Shown here one piece after another: positions 33,003 through 43,963 of a DNA stretch of 64,000 nt. Source of the stretch: Anthostomella pinea. Taxonomy: Eukaryota > Ascomycota > Sordariomycetes > Xylariales > Xylariaceae. The notes beneath the pieces were generated by a model. The model was given only the letters and a program-made list of their open reading frames with translations. It was not told the origin of the DNA and did not search any database. Location of the stretch: positions 7,626,001 to 7,690,000 of the forward strand of contig CAUWAG010000003.1 in assembly GCA_963556695.1 (NCBI GenBank). Direction: 5' to 3'. The first letter of the stretch is position 1; the number at the start of each line of letters is the position of its first letter. The translations under genes and the position numbers were made by a program.

Positions 33003-35352
33003 TCAAAGCCCTTTCCACGCGAGCTTTGCAACGTGGTCTGCCTTTTTCCTACTCTGCTTGACAAAGCCCATGACCCTCAGTTCGGCCATTGCGCGATAGA
33101 ACAAAACAAGTGCAGTTCGCTCATCCAGCCCGCCCTCGTTGTCCTCGCCCACGATTGCGTAGTATGCAGACCAGAGGTCGGCAACATTGATGAGCGAGCC
33201 GGTTTCGAGGTAGAGTTGGTACAATACGGCAGTTGTCGGGAATGTTGGCATGACCTGGTCCTCTCTTGACCGGCAGCAGGAACAGCCTAGGTAGTCATGG
33301 GGCCGTGATAGCGCTCGCTCACCAACGCCTCTTGGCCGTGGGATGAATACGTCTTTGTACAGCGCTTTCGAGTCGTACAACCATATCTCATTGAACACCA
33401 AGTCCTCCGCGCCTTCAACACGCAACACGATGCGCAACTGCTCGAGCACACGGTCCATGAGGTCGGTGTACAGCTTGTCGTTGTCGGTCAAAGCCGCCGT
33501 GTCGCGACTAAGCTGCACTTTCTGGGCAACAACAGTAGTACGCACAATCTTGCTCTGTCCACTGTACTTACTTCGAAGAACTTTGCCTTCCTCTTCATTC
33601 TCCTGATGTAACCGCTTGATATCAGCAAGAATGTCAGAGAGCTCCATGACGGCCTCCTCCGTGTCACCCGCCCCTGCATCCAAGCCAAGACTAGGGTCTC
33701 CATTGTCGATTACATCTAGAAGCCGTGTCAGGAATAGTATGCTGTCGGATGGTTGCATTCGTTTTATCGACTCCCCGATCTCGGCATCCTGATCCGAGAG
33801 GTTGACCCCTCTTAGAAGGGAGTCCAAGTACATATCAGCGAGTCCAGCGGACGAAGAGTTGTTGATCGTGATGATCTTCAGGATACGTAAGAATTTGACT
33901 GCCCAGTGACGGAAGTGTTCAAGGCGATCCCGCAGATATGTTGTTAGATATCGGTCGTCCTCTAGGAGCAGCCTTGCTCGCTGAATATCGCCTTCTTTGA
34001 CAGCCATTTCCACGGAGTGACGAAAGGATGGAAGACACCGCAACGCCTCGAGGTTTTCCCCATGGAGCGCGTCCTCATCGAGTTCTTCGGAAAACAGGAC
34101 TGTCAGGGGATTCGCGTAGAAGTGACACATGTAGGCGTACTAGGCAAGAAACTTAGCTTTGGTCTGTAGTCTGACAAACAGGGTAAATTACCTTCAAGGA
34201 GCTGACAAATACAGGGATGCTGGCGACTTGGTCTCGCTGGCGCTCAAGAAGACTGCTCACAAGATTCGGGCCTAATCGCAAGGGTGCTTCGGAATGCGCG
34301 ACGGCAGCCTTGAAGACCTTAGCGACAATTGTTGCCGACTGCTCAACATCGAATTGTCTACCATAAAGACACTGGCAGGTAGACTTCAGGAGTCGTGCCT
34401 CAAACAACTCCACTGAAGTGGCCACACCAAACAGCAGGGCGAAGGGGATGCGATCAAGCCACGAACTAGACGATATTAGTAGTTGCAGGCAACAAAACGT
34501 GCTAGGCCTTCACTTGCCTGAGAAGCGAGATCAAGTCTGATAACAGCCCGCTCTCAAAGGCCTCACTGTCCTGAAATGCAATGACTACGTGGCGTCGGGG
34601 ACTGGACTTGAGGTGGGTATGAAGAGCTTCGAGATCATAGTTGAGGAATCTCCGGCCCTGGAGATGACGCGTTAGAAGGGATGGTGCAGTCGCCCTGAGT
34701 TTCAACTCACATCCTTGCTCACGGCCACTTCCAAGTCATTCTCCTCATCGTCGGTGACTTTGGCCACGGCATCATGGATCATTTTCTTCAGAATGGCTTT
34801 CAAGTTCGAAGCATCCCCGGAACGCAGACGCACAACGCTTGCGTCTGCCTGAAGTTGCAGAGTCTCAGCGAGTTGCTCGAACAGGAGGTCTTGAGAGGCA
34901 ATGTTGGGGCCAGTTATGATGAAGGCGGACGGGATCTTGCCGACAGGCGCATGGTCTGGAGCTGCCTGTAGAAAAGACGTGACTTGACGCAGGGTCGACT
35001 GGTTTGCCTCTCGCAGTATGCGCTGAATCCTTGATTCGATCTTAGACCACGTGTGCTCAAACAGTTGTTGCCGAATGTGGGCGCAGCGCTCACTTTCGGC
35101 ACCGTCGAAGAGACGTGGATATACCGACGTGCTGGCTACCGTGTGGGCTTCAGACTTCTTCAGCTTCTTAGAGACCCTTCTCCGCTTGGCGGGCCGAGTG
35201 CCATCATCAACGGCATCGGAAGGATCGAAGATATAGGCAGCCTGAACAGGATTAGTTGTGATGCAGGGCGTGGCAATGCGTAGCTATATGATGCAACTCA
35301 CTTGATGCTGCTTCTCTTCATAGGCCTCGCCGAGAGGCTCATCTACAGCCAT
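33003..35352 (-). CDS. ORC3: Origin recognition complex subunit 3 (ORC3)
   Basis: Five exons on the minus strand: 35352-35302, 35241-34711, 34657-34518, 34465-34192 and 34139-33003, encoding 710 residues. ORC3 is part of the six-subunit complex that marks replication origins and loads MCM. Diagnostic segments: FIITGPNIASQDLLFEQLA, RRHVVIAFQDSEAFE, SSWLDRIPFALLFGVATSVE, YAYMCHFYANPL, ALSRPHDYLGC and LYQLYLETGSLINVADLWSA. Introns are 52-60 bp with CTAAT/CTAAC branches. The third intron begins GCAAGT rather than GT: only this join gives SLLSSWLDRIPF in frame, so a GC-AG intron is inferred. A small nuclear-localisation-like cluster, KRRRVSKKLKK, lies near residue 40. It is divergent from the PPR-like gene. 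Confidence 0.93.
34466..34517 (-). other. GC-AG intron in ORC3
   Basis: 52-bp intron on the minus strand. The 5' site reads AG|GCAAGT, the usual consensus of rare GC introns, with a CTAATA branch and CTAG at the 3' end. Using the nearby GTGAAG as donor instead would shift the frame and break the conserved SSWLDRIPF block. Confidence 0.85.
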
Positions 35353-35778
35353 TGTGTGTAGGCAACAGATGTTGCTCGTTGGCCCTGATATTAGACCTTT
35401 TCACGTCTGTGAGCACATGTCGAGTATTGAGTGAGGTATGGCTGTAGGTCGTGACGCGACTACACGAGAGGCTGAATGACGGGACATGTAATTGCAAGCC
35501 CCCTGAGATGACGGTGACACCTCCAGCTGCAGTCGGTGCCGCCGGTGGAGTTAGCCCAGGGTCCCACAGCGGTTGGCCCCACTGAACGGACAGCCCCGGG
35601 GGTTAAGGCACGCGCTAAACGCGAAGGCCATCTCGAAGTGATAGAAGTGATATCACCCTGAGAAATTCGATTGCCGGCGCGCAGGGCCTTGGTCCATCAT
35701 TTTTTCCTTGACGGTCCTTCAACACCATCACTGCGCGCAACCGATGACCACCCACTCATAAACTGGCAGCTGCATGTC
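35353..35778. other. divergent promoter region ORC3 / PPR-like gene
   Basis: 426 bp between start codons. The frame of the plus-strand gene is open upstream to 35671 but without an ATG. Confidence 0.5.
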
Positions 35779-38190
35779 ATGCCTCCTCGGACATCCCTAC
35801 TCGACTTCGGCACACGCAACTTTGTCTGTAGATCGTGTCGGTCGAATTTGCAGAAGCGATCGCCAGTGGCGCAATGGCCTATCCGACTCTCCTCCCATGC
35901 CGCCGAAGCACATGCGCCCGCCCCTTCAAACCAACCATCCGCCGAACGAGATGCTGAGCGCATTAAAACCCTCGAGACCCTGGGTCTTCTAAACGACAGC
36001 CCCAAGGTCTCAGTCAACTACTTTGAGCAGGACAAACATGGCAGGCTGCGGCGCCTAGAGGACAAGGACGAGTTTGGCGAATCCATGACCGACCCTGGTG
36101 GTGAGATTGGATTGCAGCTGAGAGCGCTGCAGCAGCAACTGGAACACGCCACCGGGCTCGTGAGGACGATAGAAGAGCTCGGAGGAAAAGACGAAGCCGA
36201 AAAGCTTCAGAGGCAGTTCGCCTTAGGGGAGGACCAAGAGTTTATCGAGCTCGCCACCGAGAGCGGTAAACAGTCGACGACGACATCGCCGTTCATACCC
36301 CAGGAAGAATTGGGCACAGCCACCCCGTTGGTGAGGCGGTTGAACAATAGCATCCGATCTTGCGTAAAGCACGGGGATGCTGTCTTTCCTAACCTAATCG
36401 TTCTGCTCTGGAAACATTACTCGTCAGCTCGCAAATTCTTGTACACGCGGTGGAAAGGATCTTACCGGTTGCATACCGTTCCGCGTCCGACTTGGGACCT
36501 GCTCTGGAGAGTCCTCACAGCGGACCAAGAATTCAATACAAACCGAATGACACATGCCTATGTCCTTGCAAAGGACATGGTCCGGGCCGGGGTTTCCCTT
36601 AGCGATAAGCAACAACTCCTGGCCATTGAGGCCATGTTCATACAGGGTCATGGAGACGAGGCAGTCCAAAACCACAGGCGCTTTGTTGCAACGCTCGGTG
36701 CTAAGCAGGAGACGTTCATCGACTTCTGGCAACTCGGGCTTCGCATGCACTGTTTGACGGGCGATATGGTACGGGCCAAGCAGATGGTCGACGTTATTCT
36801 CAAGTCTCCTTACAAAAAGGACCCTCGGTTTGTCCTGCCGTTCATTAGGCTCTGCGCCGAAACCCCTGGAGAAGTCGGGAATGGGTTCAGCGCATACCGA
36901 CACATGCGGGATGCGTTGCAGGACTCGATAACCATCGAGGACTACGACCTAGTCATTTCATACTTCTTGGCTTCTGACAACACCGATTACGCCCTGTATG
37001 CCTTCGTCGACATGATGAAGGCAGGCTCTATTGATCTATCTCGCGCACCGACCTACCCTGCGAGCATCGCCAACTCTTATTTCTTTGGCAAATGGTTGAA
37101 GCGCCTCATAGGGGCCGGCGACCTCAATGGCGCTCACAGTGTGCTGCTCTTCATGAGAACCAAGGGGATCGTACCTCAAGCCATTCAGGTCAATGGACTA
37201 ATTGGTGCATGGCTAAGGTCCCCGACTGCCGACAGTGTGCAGAAAGCAGAAAACGTAGCATGGGCTATGATCAACACGCGCATTCAGTTTGTTGAGCTGC
37301 GGCGGCGCAGGTCGGATATCGAAGCAATCCAGCTTGAACAATCTGGTGACGGATGGCCAAGAGCAACACCAGAGACGTTCAGCCTGCTCGCCGAGTGCTA
37401 TAAAACCCGAGGCAAACCTGTCAAGATGAACGAGCTATGGCAAGCGTTCAGGGAGGCGGACATTGCGCTCGACTCGTTCATGCTGAACCAGGTACTTCAA
37501 TCCTACCTCCAGGATGGGAAGGGGCAGCTGGTGGAAATAACGTATCGAACTCTGGCCAAGCAATACGACATCAAACCCGATCCTTGGACGTTCACGGCGC
37601 TCTGGCAAGCTTTACCTGTCAATCGCCTCAGCCGGATACTCAGTACTCAGTACGTGGGAGAGGGCTTGAGAGCTCGGGCCTTGTTTCGCGAGATGATGGG
37701 CCAGGTCGCCATCTTCATGACAGATGGGGCCACCACAATTGACACATTTTTGGCAAGGAACATATTGCATTCGTTTCACAAAGTCAACGACAAAGCCGGG
37801 CTCCTCCTGGCATATCGCGCATTGCGGAAGGTCTTCAACTTCGAACCGCCGGCCTTCGTGGTAATGGAGTTGCTCGTTGGATCCTCGGATCTGGAGAAGA
37901 CTGCCAAAGGCCGAGATGCGGCTCGACTGATACAGGCTCAAGCACGCCTTGAAGACTTCCTGAAGCAGAGGCACGACGTGCTCATCGAATCCGGGGAGCT
38001 CAATGCGGACGACGATCTGCCTCCGGAAGTGAAAGACGAAGAAACGAGCAAGTATCTGGAACTTCATCTTGTGGAAGCAGTCGTGGCCCTCAAGCATCAT
38101 GATCCCCAAAGTCAACTTACCAATGCCGCCCAGGCAATGGGTCTAGTCGATGACGACGAACATGAGGGTACAGAGGTGGCTCAGGTTTGA
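35779..38190 (+). CDS. PPR-like mitochondrial protein
   Basis: Single exon, 803 residues from the first in-frame ATG at 35779. The N-terminus (MPPRTSLLDFGTRNFVCRSC ... WPIRLSSHAAEA) is basic and Ser-rich with two cysteines, consistent with a mitochondrial presequence. The rest is almost wholly helical with repeated pairs such as MTHAYVLAKDMVRAG, VQNHRRFVATLG, MVRAKQMVDVILKS, YALYAFVDMMKAG, LNGAHSVLLFMRTKGI and ARALFREMMGQ. These resemble pentatricopeptide repeats, which bind organellar RNA in translation or processing factors. The acidic tail ends in EHEGTEVAQV. Which mitochondrial transcript it serves cannot be decided, so no symbol is given. Confidence 0.8.
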   Translation: MPPRTSLLDFGTRNFVCRSCRSNLQKRSPVAQWPIRLSSHAAEAHAPAPSNQPSAERDAERIKTLETLGLLNDSPKVSVNYFEQDKHGRLRRLEDKDEFGESMTDPGGEIGLQLRALQQQLEHATGLVRTIEELGGKDEAEKLQRQFALGEDQEFIELATESGKQSTTTSPFIPQEELGTATPLVRRLNNSIRSCVKHGDAVFPNLIVLLWKHYSSARKFLYTRWKGSYRLHTVPRPTWDLLWRVLTADQEFNTNRMTHAYVLAKDMVRAGVSLSDKQQLLAIEAMFIQGHGDEAVQNHRRFVATLGAKQETFIDFWQLGLRMHCLTGDMVRAKQMVDVILKSPYKKDPRFVLPFIRLCAETPGEVGNGFSAYRHMRDALQDSITIEDYDLVISYFLASDNTDYALYAFVDMMKAGSIDLSRAPTYPASIANSYFFGKWLKRLIGAGDLNGAHSVLLFMRTKGIVPQAIQVNGLIGAWLRSPTADSVQKAENVAWAMINTRIQFVELRRRRSDIEAIQLEQSGDGWPRATPETFSLLAECYKTRGKPVKMNELWQAFREADIALDSFMLNQVLQSYLQDGKGQLVEITYRTLAKQYDIKPDPWTFTALWQALPVNRLSRILSTQYVGEGLRARALFREMMGQVAIFMTDGATTIDTFLARNILHSFHKVNDKAGLLLAYRALRKVFNFEPPAFVVMELLVGSSDLEKTAKGRDAARLIQAQARLEDFLKQRHDVLIESGELNADDDLPPEVKDEETSKYLELHLVEAVVALKHHDPQSQLTNAAQAMGLVDDDEHEGTEVAQV

Positions 38191-39028
38191 AAGAAGCCGG
38201 ATACCTCACGTGTGTAGGCAATGCTGTGTGTATTATACTGTACCATATGTATGTACGAATGGTATTCACCTGGACCTCCCCCAGTTCGTCATGTATTCGA
38301 TGATAGGAAATCTAGAAGACCTGCATAGATATCTGCATGGCATATTCACGCACGTAAGTATATACTTGGTGTGTTATGTCTAATGAGAAAAAGCCTCAAC
38401 TATCAGTCGAGACGAACATACCTTAATGAATGATGTGGAAGAATGAGTGCTGCTGATGAGACCAGTCCCAGAACCGGAATAGGTGTCACGTGATGCGCCA
38501 CACACGCCACACGCCAACCCTGTGCCGTGCACGTCCAAAGTTTTTCACGTAGAATTAATGTTTACCCCCCGCGACACGAATGAAAAGCTTGATAATTTGG
38601 ATGGCTAGATAGATCGCGCTTTGCATGACTTTTCCATACAAATGTGGATCGAGTGCACCAGGTGGTAGTTTCGTTGCAAAGCAAAACGTCGCGAAGTGCG
38701 GGACCGACTTCTTTGGTCTGATTGGTCAGTCCCAATTGTGGCAGTACATTGATTACAGAGAAGACTACGATAATATGCATCCATCAATGATGGACGGGGT
38801 AGATTAAGTACCTAGGTTCCTCTCACTGGAGAGAACCCTAGCGGGCACGGCGGGGTTGGTGCTGGCTGCGCACACAGTTGAAGAATTAGCTAATTTTGGA
38901 GCGCGGGCCCCAATCGACTTTTTGCTCACTCAATCCATTTGCGCCTCCCGTCCCTCACCATCACCAACTCCATCACACACCACACCTCGGCTGAGCTTTA
39001 AACATCCTAACTTCACAAATAAGAAGAT
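38191..39028. other. intergenic region upstream of RPP0
   Basis: 838 bp with the presumed 3' UTR of the PPR-like gene and the promoter of ribosomal P0. An AACCCTAGC motif is at 38834-38842, about 190 bp before the P0 start, followed by a long pyrimidine-rich leader. Confidence 0.5.
38834..38842 (+). promoter_or_regulatory. AACCCTAGC motif upstream of RPP0
   Basis: The motif reads AACCCTAGC in the gene's direction. It shares AACCCTAG with the element upstream of RPL35, another ribosomal-protein gene here. A telobox-like role in coordinated ribosomal-protein transcription is inferred. Confidence 0.5.
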
Positions 39029-40161
39029 ATGGGAGCCAGCAAGCAGAAGAAGGCGGAATACGTAGGTCCATCGAAAACTGCCACTGCGGAAACCATATGC
39101 TGACCGCGACCGTCACAGTTCCCCAAGCTCAAGGGCTTGTTGGAGGATTACAAGTCCGTCTTCATCGTCACCGTCGACAATGTCAGCTCGCAGCAGATGC
39201 ACGAGGTCCGACAGTCTCTCCGCGGAGAGGCTGTTGTTCTGATGGGAAAGAACACCATGGTGAGTACATTGCAGAACACTCCTCGCACGCGGGTTGTTCG
39301 CCTGGGCATGCGCTGATCGATTGCCGTCCAGGTCCGCCGCGCTCTGCGAACCTTCGTTTCCGACTCGCCCGAGTACGAACGCCTGTTGCCCCACGTCCGG
39401 GGTAACGTCGGTTTCATCTTCACCAACGGCGACCTCAAGGACATCCGTGATAAGATTCTGGCGAACAAGGTCGCGGCCCCGGCTCGTGCTGGTGCCGTTG
39501 CCCCCGCCGATGTGTGGGTGCCCGCTGGCAACACTGGTATGGAACCCGGAAAGACCTCCTTCTTCCAGGCTCTCGGTGTTCCCACCAAGATTGCCCGTGG
39601 TACCATTGAAATTACCACCGATCTCAAGCTCGTCGAGGCGAACACCAAAGTTGGTCCCTCCGAGGCTACCCTGCTCAACATGTTGAACATCTCCCCGTTC
39701 ACCTACGGTCTGGGTATCTCGCAGGTCTACGACGAAGGCAACTGCTTCCCTCCCGAGGTTCTGGACATTGGCGAGGAGCAGCTACTCAAGGCCTTCAGCA
39801 GCGCCATCACCACCATCGCTGCTCTGTCTCTGGCCCTCGACTTCCCCACCCTGCCTTCCGTCATGCACTCTCTGGTCAACAGCTACAAGAAGGTTCTGGC
39901 CGTCGCCGTCGAGACCGAGTACAGCTGGCCCGAGATTGAGGACCTGAAGGACAGAATCGCCAACCCCGACGCGTACGCTTCGGCTGCCCCTGCTGCCGGA
40001 TCTGCCGAGACCAAGACCGAGGCTGCCGAGGAGAAGAAGGAAGAGTCGGAAGCTGAAGAGTCTGGTGACGAAGGCTTCGGTGGTCTCTTGTATGTCTTCT
40101 TCGAATCCAGACCGACAAAGTGGTGGAATTTGCTAACACTGATCTCCTTCACAGCGACTAA
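39029..40161 (+). CDS. RPP0: 60S acidic ribosomal protein P0 (uL10)
   Basis: Four exons, 39029-39061, 39119-39259, 39332-40089 and 40155-40161, give 312 residues, the normal P0 length. P0 anchors the P1/P2 stalk, which recruits elongation factors. The N-terminus [20 protein letters not shown], the [19 protein letters not shown] rRNA-binding region, [40 protein letters not shown] and the Ala/Glu-rich hinge are all present. The last intron (65 bp, branch GCTAACAC) splits the Phe codon so that the 7-nt final exon completes the universal P-protein ending [10 protein letters not shown]. Reading through that intron would lose the ending, so the tiny last exon is secure. Confidence 0.96.
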
Positions 40162-40649
40162 ATGTTGTAGCATGATCACGTTGTTCTCGGACTGGCATCA
40201 GACTGGGCTTCGGTTAGGCTTACGAGATCTAGACGTACGAAAATCGACGGTACATAGGTCTTTTTCAGGTCAATTGAGGCGCATTACATCTGACAAGGAA
40301 CAAATGCTCAGGCGTACTCTTGACGTTGTGATATGCATGCAGGCTGTTAATATGGCGCCTGAAGCTGCACAATTGTCTTGTCCCAAGCAAAAGGTTAGTC
40401 GAGTTTTCTCCCTTGTCCTTGACATTCCCCAAGTGTTCGATGATTATATTATTTGAATCAAGAGCTTTTTAACCCTGATCTTTCTTGATGACACATTCAT
40501 CACCACCCTATGAGACACGTCCCCCATATTACATTTTATGTACATTCTACGGACGGGAACAGAGTGCTAACCTATTTTCAAGTACGGACAGCAACCACAT
40601 AATCCACACGACCTATTCTACAATACTGGCCGACTTGCTTACCTGGGTA
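40162..40649. other. convergent intergenic region RPP0 / MSH1
   Basis: 488 bp with the presumed 3' UTRs of both genes. An open frame continues from the retained last P0 intron but has no family resemblance. Confidence 0.5.
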
Positions 40650-43600
40650 TCATGGTCCGACTTGTGACTCGCCACCGCCCCTGTTTTCCGTAGTATGTCC
40701 TAAAATGTCCCTCGCCATCGTAATAGCAGCTTCGGGCAAGCCTGCCAGGCGCGCGACCTTGAGCGCGTGGCTCTGCCGGTTGACTCCTTTCCGTAGCTTG
40801 TGCACATAGACAAAACCTCCGGCCCCGTCCTCTTCCACGTCCGTACAATATGTCTCGACGGAGCCGCCGCTCGTGACATGCATACCCCTCTCCGCGACCA
40901 TGTCCGTCAGGGTATGGAAATGCGTCGCGAACAGGGCGCGGCACCTGTTGACATGGACCAGGTGGTGCAGGCACGCAAAGGCCACGGCGGCGCCGTCCTC
41001 GGGCGTGGTACCGCGGCCGATCTCGTCCATGATGACGAAGGAGCGGGCCGTGGCGGCGCGCAGGATCTGCGCCGTCTCGAGCATCTCGACCATGAAGGTG
41101 CTCTGGTCGCGGTACAGGTTGTCGGCGGACCCGACGCGCGAGAAGACGGCGTCGACGACGCCCAGCGCGCAGTGGTCCGCCGGCACGTAGCACCCGGCCT
41201 GCGCCAGGATCGTGATCAGCGCGTTCTGCCGCAGGTACGTGCTCTTGCCCGCCATGTTGGGGCCTGTGATGAGCCAGAGGCGGCTCTCTTTAATCGTGGT
41301 GGTGGTGGTGGTGGTGCTGCTGCTGTTACTGTTACTGCTGTTGCTGCTGTGGGAGCCGTCGTTCCCCACGAGACAGTCGTTCTGCGTGAAGCTGCGGCCC
41401 TGCTCCCGCAGGCCGCCCTCGACGGTCGGGTGGCGACCGCCGATGATGGTGTGCGCCGAGGTGCCGTCGCCGACGACAACGGGCCGCGTTAGCCCCTGCT
41501 CGTCGGCCAGGCGCGCGCACGACGTCGCCACGTCCAGCTCGTCGAGCACGGCCGCGTTGCGTCGCAGCTTGACCAGGTTGCGCACGACGAGCGCGCGGAG
41601 CGACGCGAAGATGCGGGACTCCTCGGTCTGGATCTCGAAGCGCGTCTGGTGCAGGCGCTGGCCCAGCGCCGTCCACTCGGGCACGTGCAGCGCGCGCGTG
41701 CTGCGGCTCGAGCTGACTACCGTCGGCGGCGTGTCCATCGTCGTGGTGCTGGGGGAGGTGGAGGAGGCGGCGGCAGTGCGCGCATCCTTGCCCTTGACGT
41801 GGCAGATGTGGCCCAGATTCGGCGTCCAGCGCAACGTCAGGGAAGGGGCGGCCAGGCGCTCGCGCAGGACGTCGCCGAGGGCGGCCTTTTCGTGGAGGAG
41901 GGTCGACAGCTTGGCGTGCAGGTCCTGCAGCGCTGGGCTCGCGGCCGGCTTCATCACGAAGGCCGTGTTGTCGTTGACGGCGTAGTGGTCGCGGAGCGAT
42001 GTCGGTGGCTTCCTCTTCTTGGCGGCGGCGGTGGCGCCTTTGGGCAGGGCTGCCGCGTCGCCTTGGGTGCCCTCGGCCGCGACGACGTTCTCGGCGAGCG
42101 TGAGGAGCTGACTGGCTTCGCTGTCCTCGTTCTGGTGCTGCTGTACTAGCCCTTCCTCGTCGATGGACCTCCTGATGCGGTCTGCTAGCTTGGCTGGGTC
42201 TTTGAGGTTGATGCGCGAGATGAGGGAGGTGAAGCATGTAGTCCAGGCAGGATTCTTGGTGGAGCTATCATGAGATGTAGCTCTCCCCTTTTCTGGATGC
42301 CGCTGGTGCTCTGGTGCGGCCTCCTCTAGAAGAGAAACAATATCTTCCGTGGCACGGATGGTGTTGGCAAGAGCAATGAGATCGTCTGCGTCTCCGCGCC
42401 CGAATGCGAACTTCTGCACCAGACGTTGCGAGTCATGGCTTCTCCTCAACAGCAAGATGATTTCATCACGTAGATCCTCATACCGTATAAAGTGCTCAAC
42501 CAGGTCTTGCCGGCCGCGGATGGTATCCAGATCAGTCGAAGGCGCGCTCAGCCAAGCGTCCAGCAGGCGGGCGCCTCCTTTAGTGACAGTTCTCCGTATG
42601 GCGTGTAAAAGACTTCCGCGGAAAGCCCCGTCCTTGGTTGTCTGCTTGATCTCCAGCGACCGCATCGTGTTCTTGTCGATAGCCATGACCGACATGTTCT
42701 CGTGCCGTAGCGGAGGCTGTAGCTTCATGCTCAGACCTTGGAGGCGGTCTCTAACGTACTGGAGTAGCAAGCTACCGGCCTGGGCCTCATCCGGGGTGAA
42801 GCTTTCAGCTGTTTTTGAGGGGATGTCGGATTCCAACATCGGACCCCATTGTGAGACGGGAAGATGCTGTCCTTGGGGCGCGAATGTGATCAAGTACTTG
42901 TCTTCAGCTAAGACAGAGAACAGCTTGTGGTCTCTTCTTGATTCGAGGACCTCGTCAACGACAATCTCTCTTGGACCAACGCGGGACAGTATAGAAGACA
43001 ACGTCTCCACGCCCGTCGACTGTGTGTAAAACTGGCCCGTGGAGATATCCAGCCATGCCAGTCCAATTGGTGCAGAATCAGTAGTACGGGCCGCCTCAAC
43101 GCCACCGATCTCTCCAGTTGGTTCAGACTTGGTCGACTCTGTCTCCTGCTCCTGCTGATTGACATGAATGGCCATCACGTAATTATTGGCATATGGGTTA
43201 ATGAAGTTCTCGTCTATAAGGGTGCCGGGCGTGATGACACGTGTGACTCTACGGTCATGCATAAGCCCCCCGGACCTAACCTTGTCACCGGGGTCATTGG
43301 GAAACTCCTCTGCTATCGCAACGTAGCAGTTCAAGTCCAAGACGAGGGTCTTCAGGAATCGGTCCAGTTGGAAAAAGGGAAATCCGGCCTACGAAGAAGA
43401 AAATCAGAAAATGACGCCTTTGGAAATATGACAGGGTCCAGCTAGGTAGGTACCATTGGGACGGGTCCGGCATTGGTCTTCTTCTGCGCGACCTTGAGGT
43501 TCAGCAGAGGCCCGTACTCCTCGGCATGGCTGAGATACAGCTCGTAGAAGCCGCCGACCCGGGTCAGGAGCACGCAGTTCTCGAACTTCTGCATGTTCCG

Positions 43601-43963
43601 GCTGGCCTGCAGAACGACGGTAGGATAGGCAGGCCCGCCATCGCCCTCCTCGAGATCCGGCAGTGGCTGCGGATCCGATGACTCGATCAGACCCTGGGGC
43701 AGGTCCTCCAGCTTCATGGACGACTTCGTCTTCTTGCCTCGTACGTGTTGTTGGGCCCCCAACGCCAGCTGGTGTGTACTACTCGGTCTCCGGCGCAGAC
43801 GTGGAACGCCATCACGTGCGGCATAGCTGAGACATGCTCGACTACCGACGCAGCTGGGCCCGTTTGGGGCGGCTCGCAGCAAGCCAAAGCCAGCTCGACC
43901 TTGATCTGTGGTGCGCCCTCTGGTGATCAATGAAGTAAGCCGACGGCAGGATGGGCCGCTCAT
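40650..43963 (-). CDS. MSH1: Mitochondrial MutS homologue MSH1
   Basis: Two exons on the minus strand, 43963-43454 and 43388-40650, give 1082 residues. The 65-bp intron (GTACCT...TTCTGATTTT...GTAG) restores GPVPMAGFPFFQLDRFLKTL. MSH1 recognises mismatches in mitochondrial DNA and is needed for mtDNA stability. The Arg-rich N-terminus fits a mitochondrial presequence. The MutS domain I has QKFENCVLLTRVGGFYELY, and the ATPase domain has GPNMAGKST at 879-887, then NLYRDQSTFMVEMLETAQIL and FVIMDEIGRGTTPEDGAAVA. Just before Walker A is a Ser/Asn/Thr homopolymer-rich insertion encoded by trinucleotide repeats. It is larger than yeast Msh1 (about 960), through the N-terminus and low-complexity inserts. 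Confidence 0.93.
41293..41352 (-). repeat. trinucleotide repeat inside MSH1
   Basis: Runs of GTG and CTG-type triplets on the plus strand encode Thr, Ser and Asn runs in MSH1, immediately before the Walker A strand. The period of three keeps the frame; length polymorphism between strains is likely. Confidence 0.85.

Noticed and set aside
41332..42237. 301-codon minus-strand frame within MSH1
   Set aside because: Out-of-frame reading of MSH1; almost only Arg, Ala, Pro and His, with no domain.
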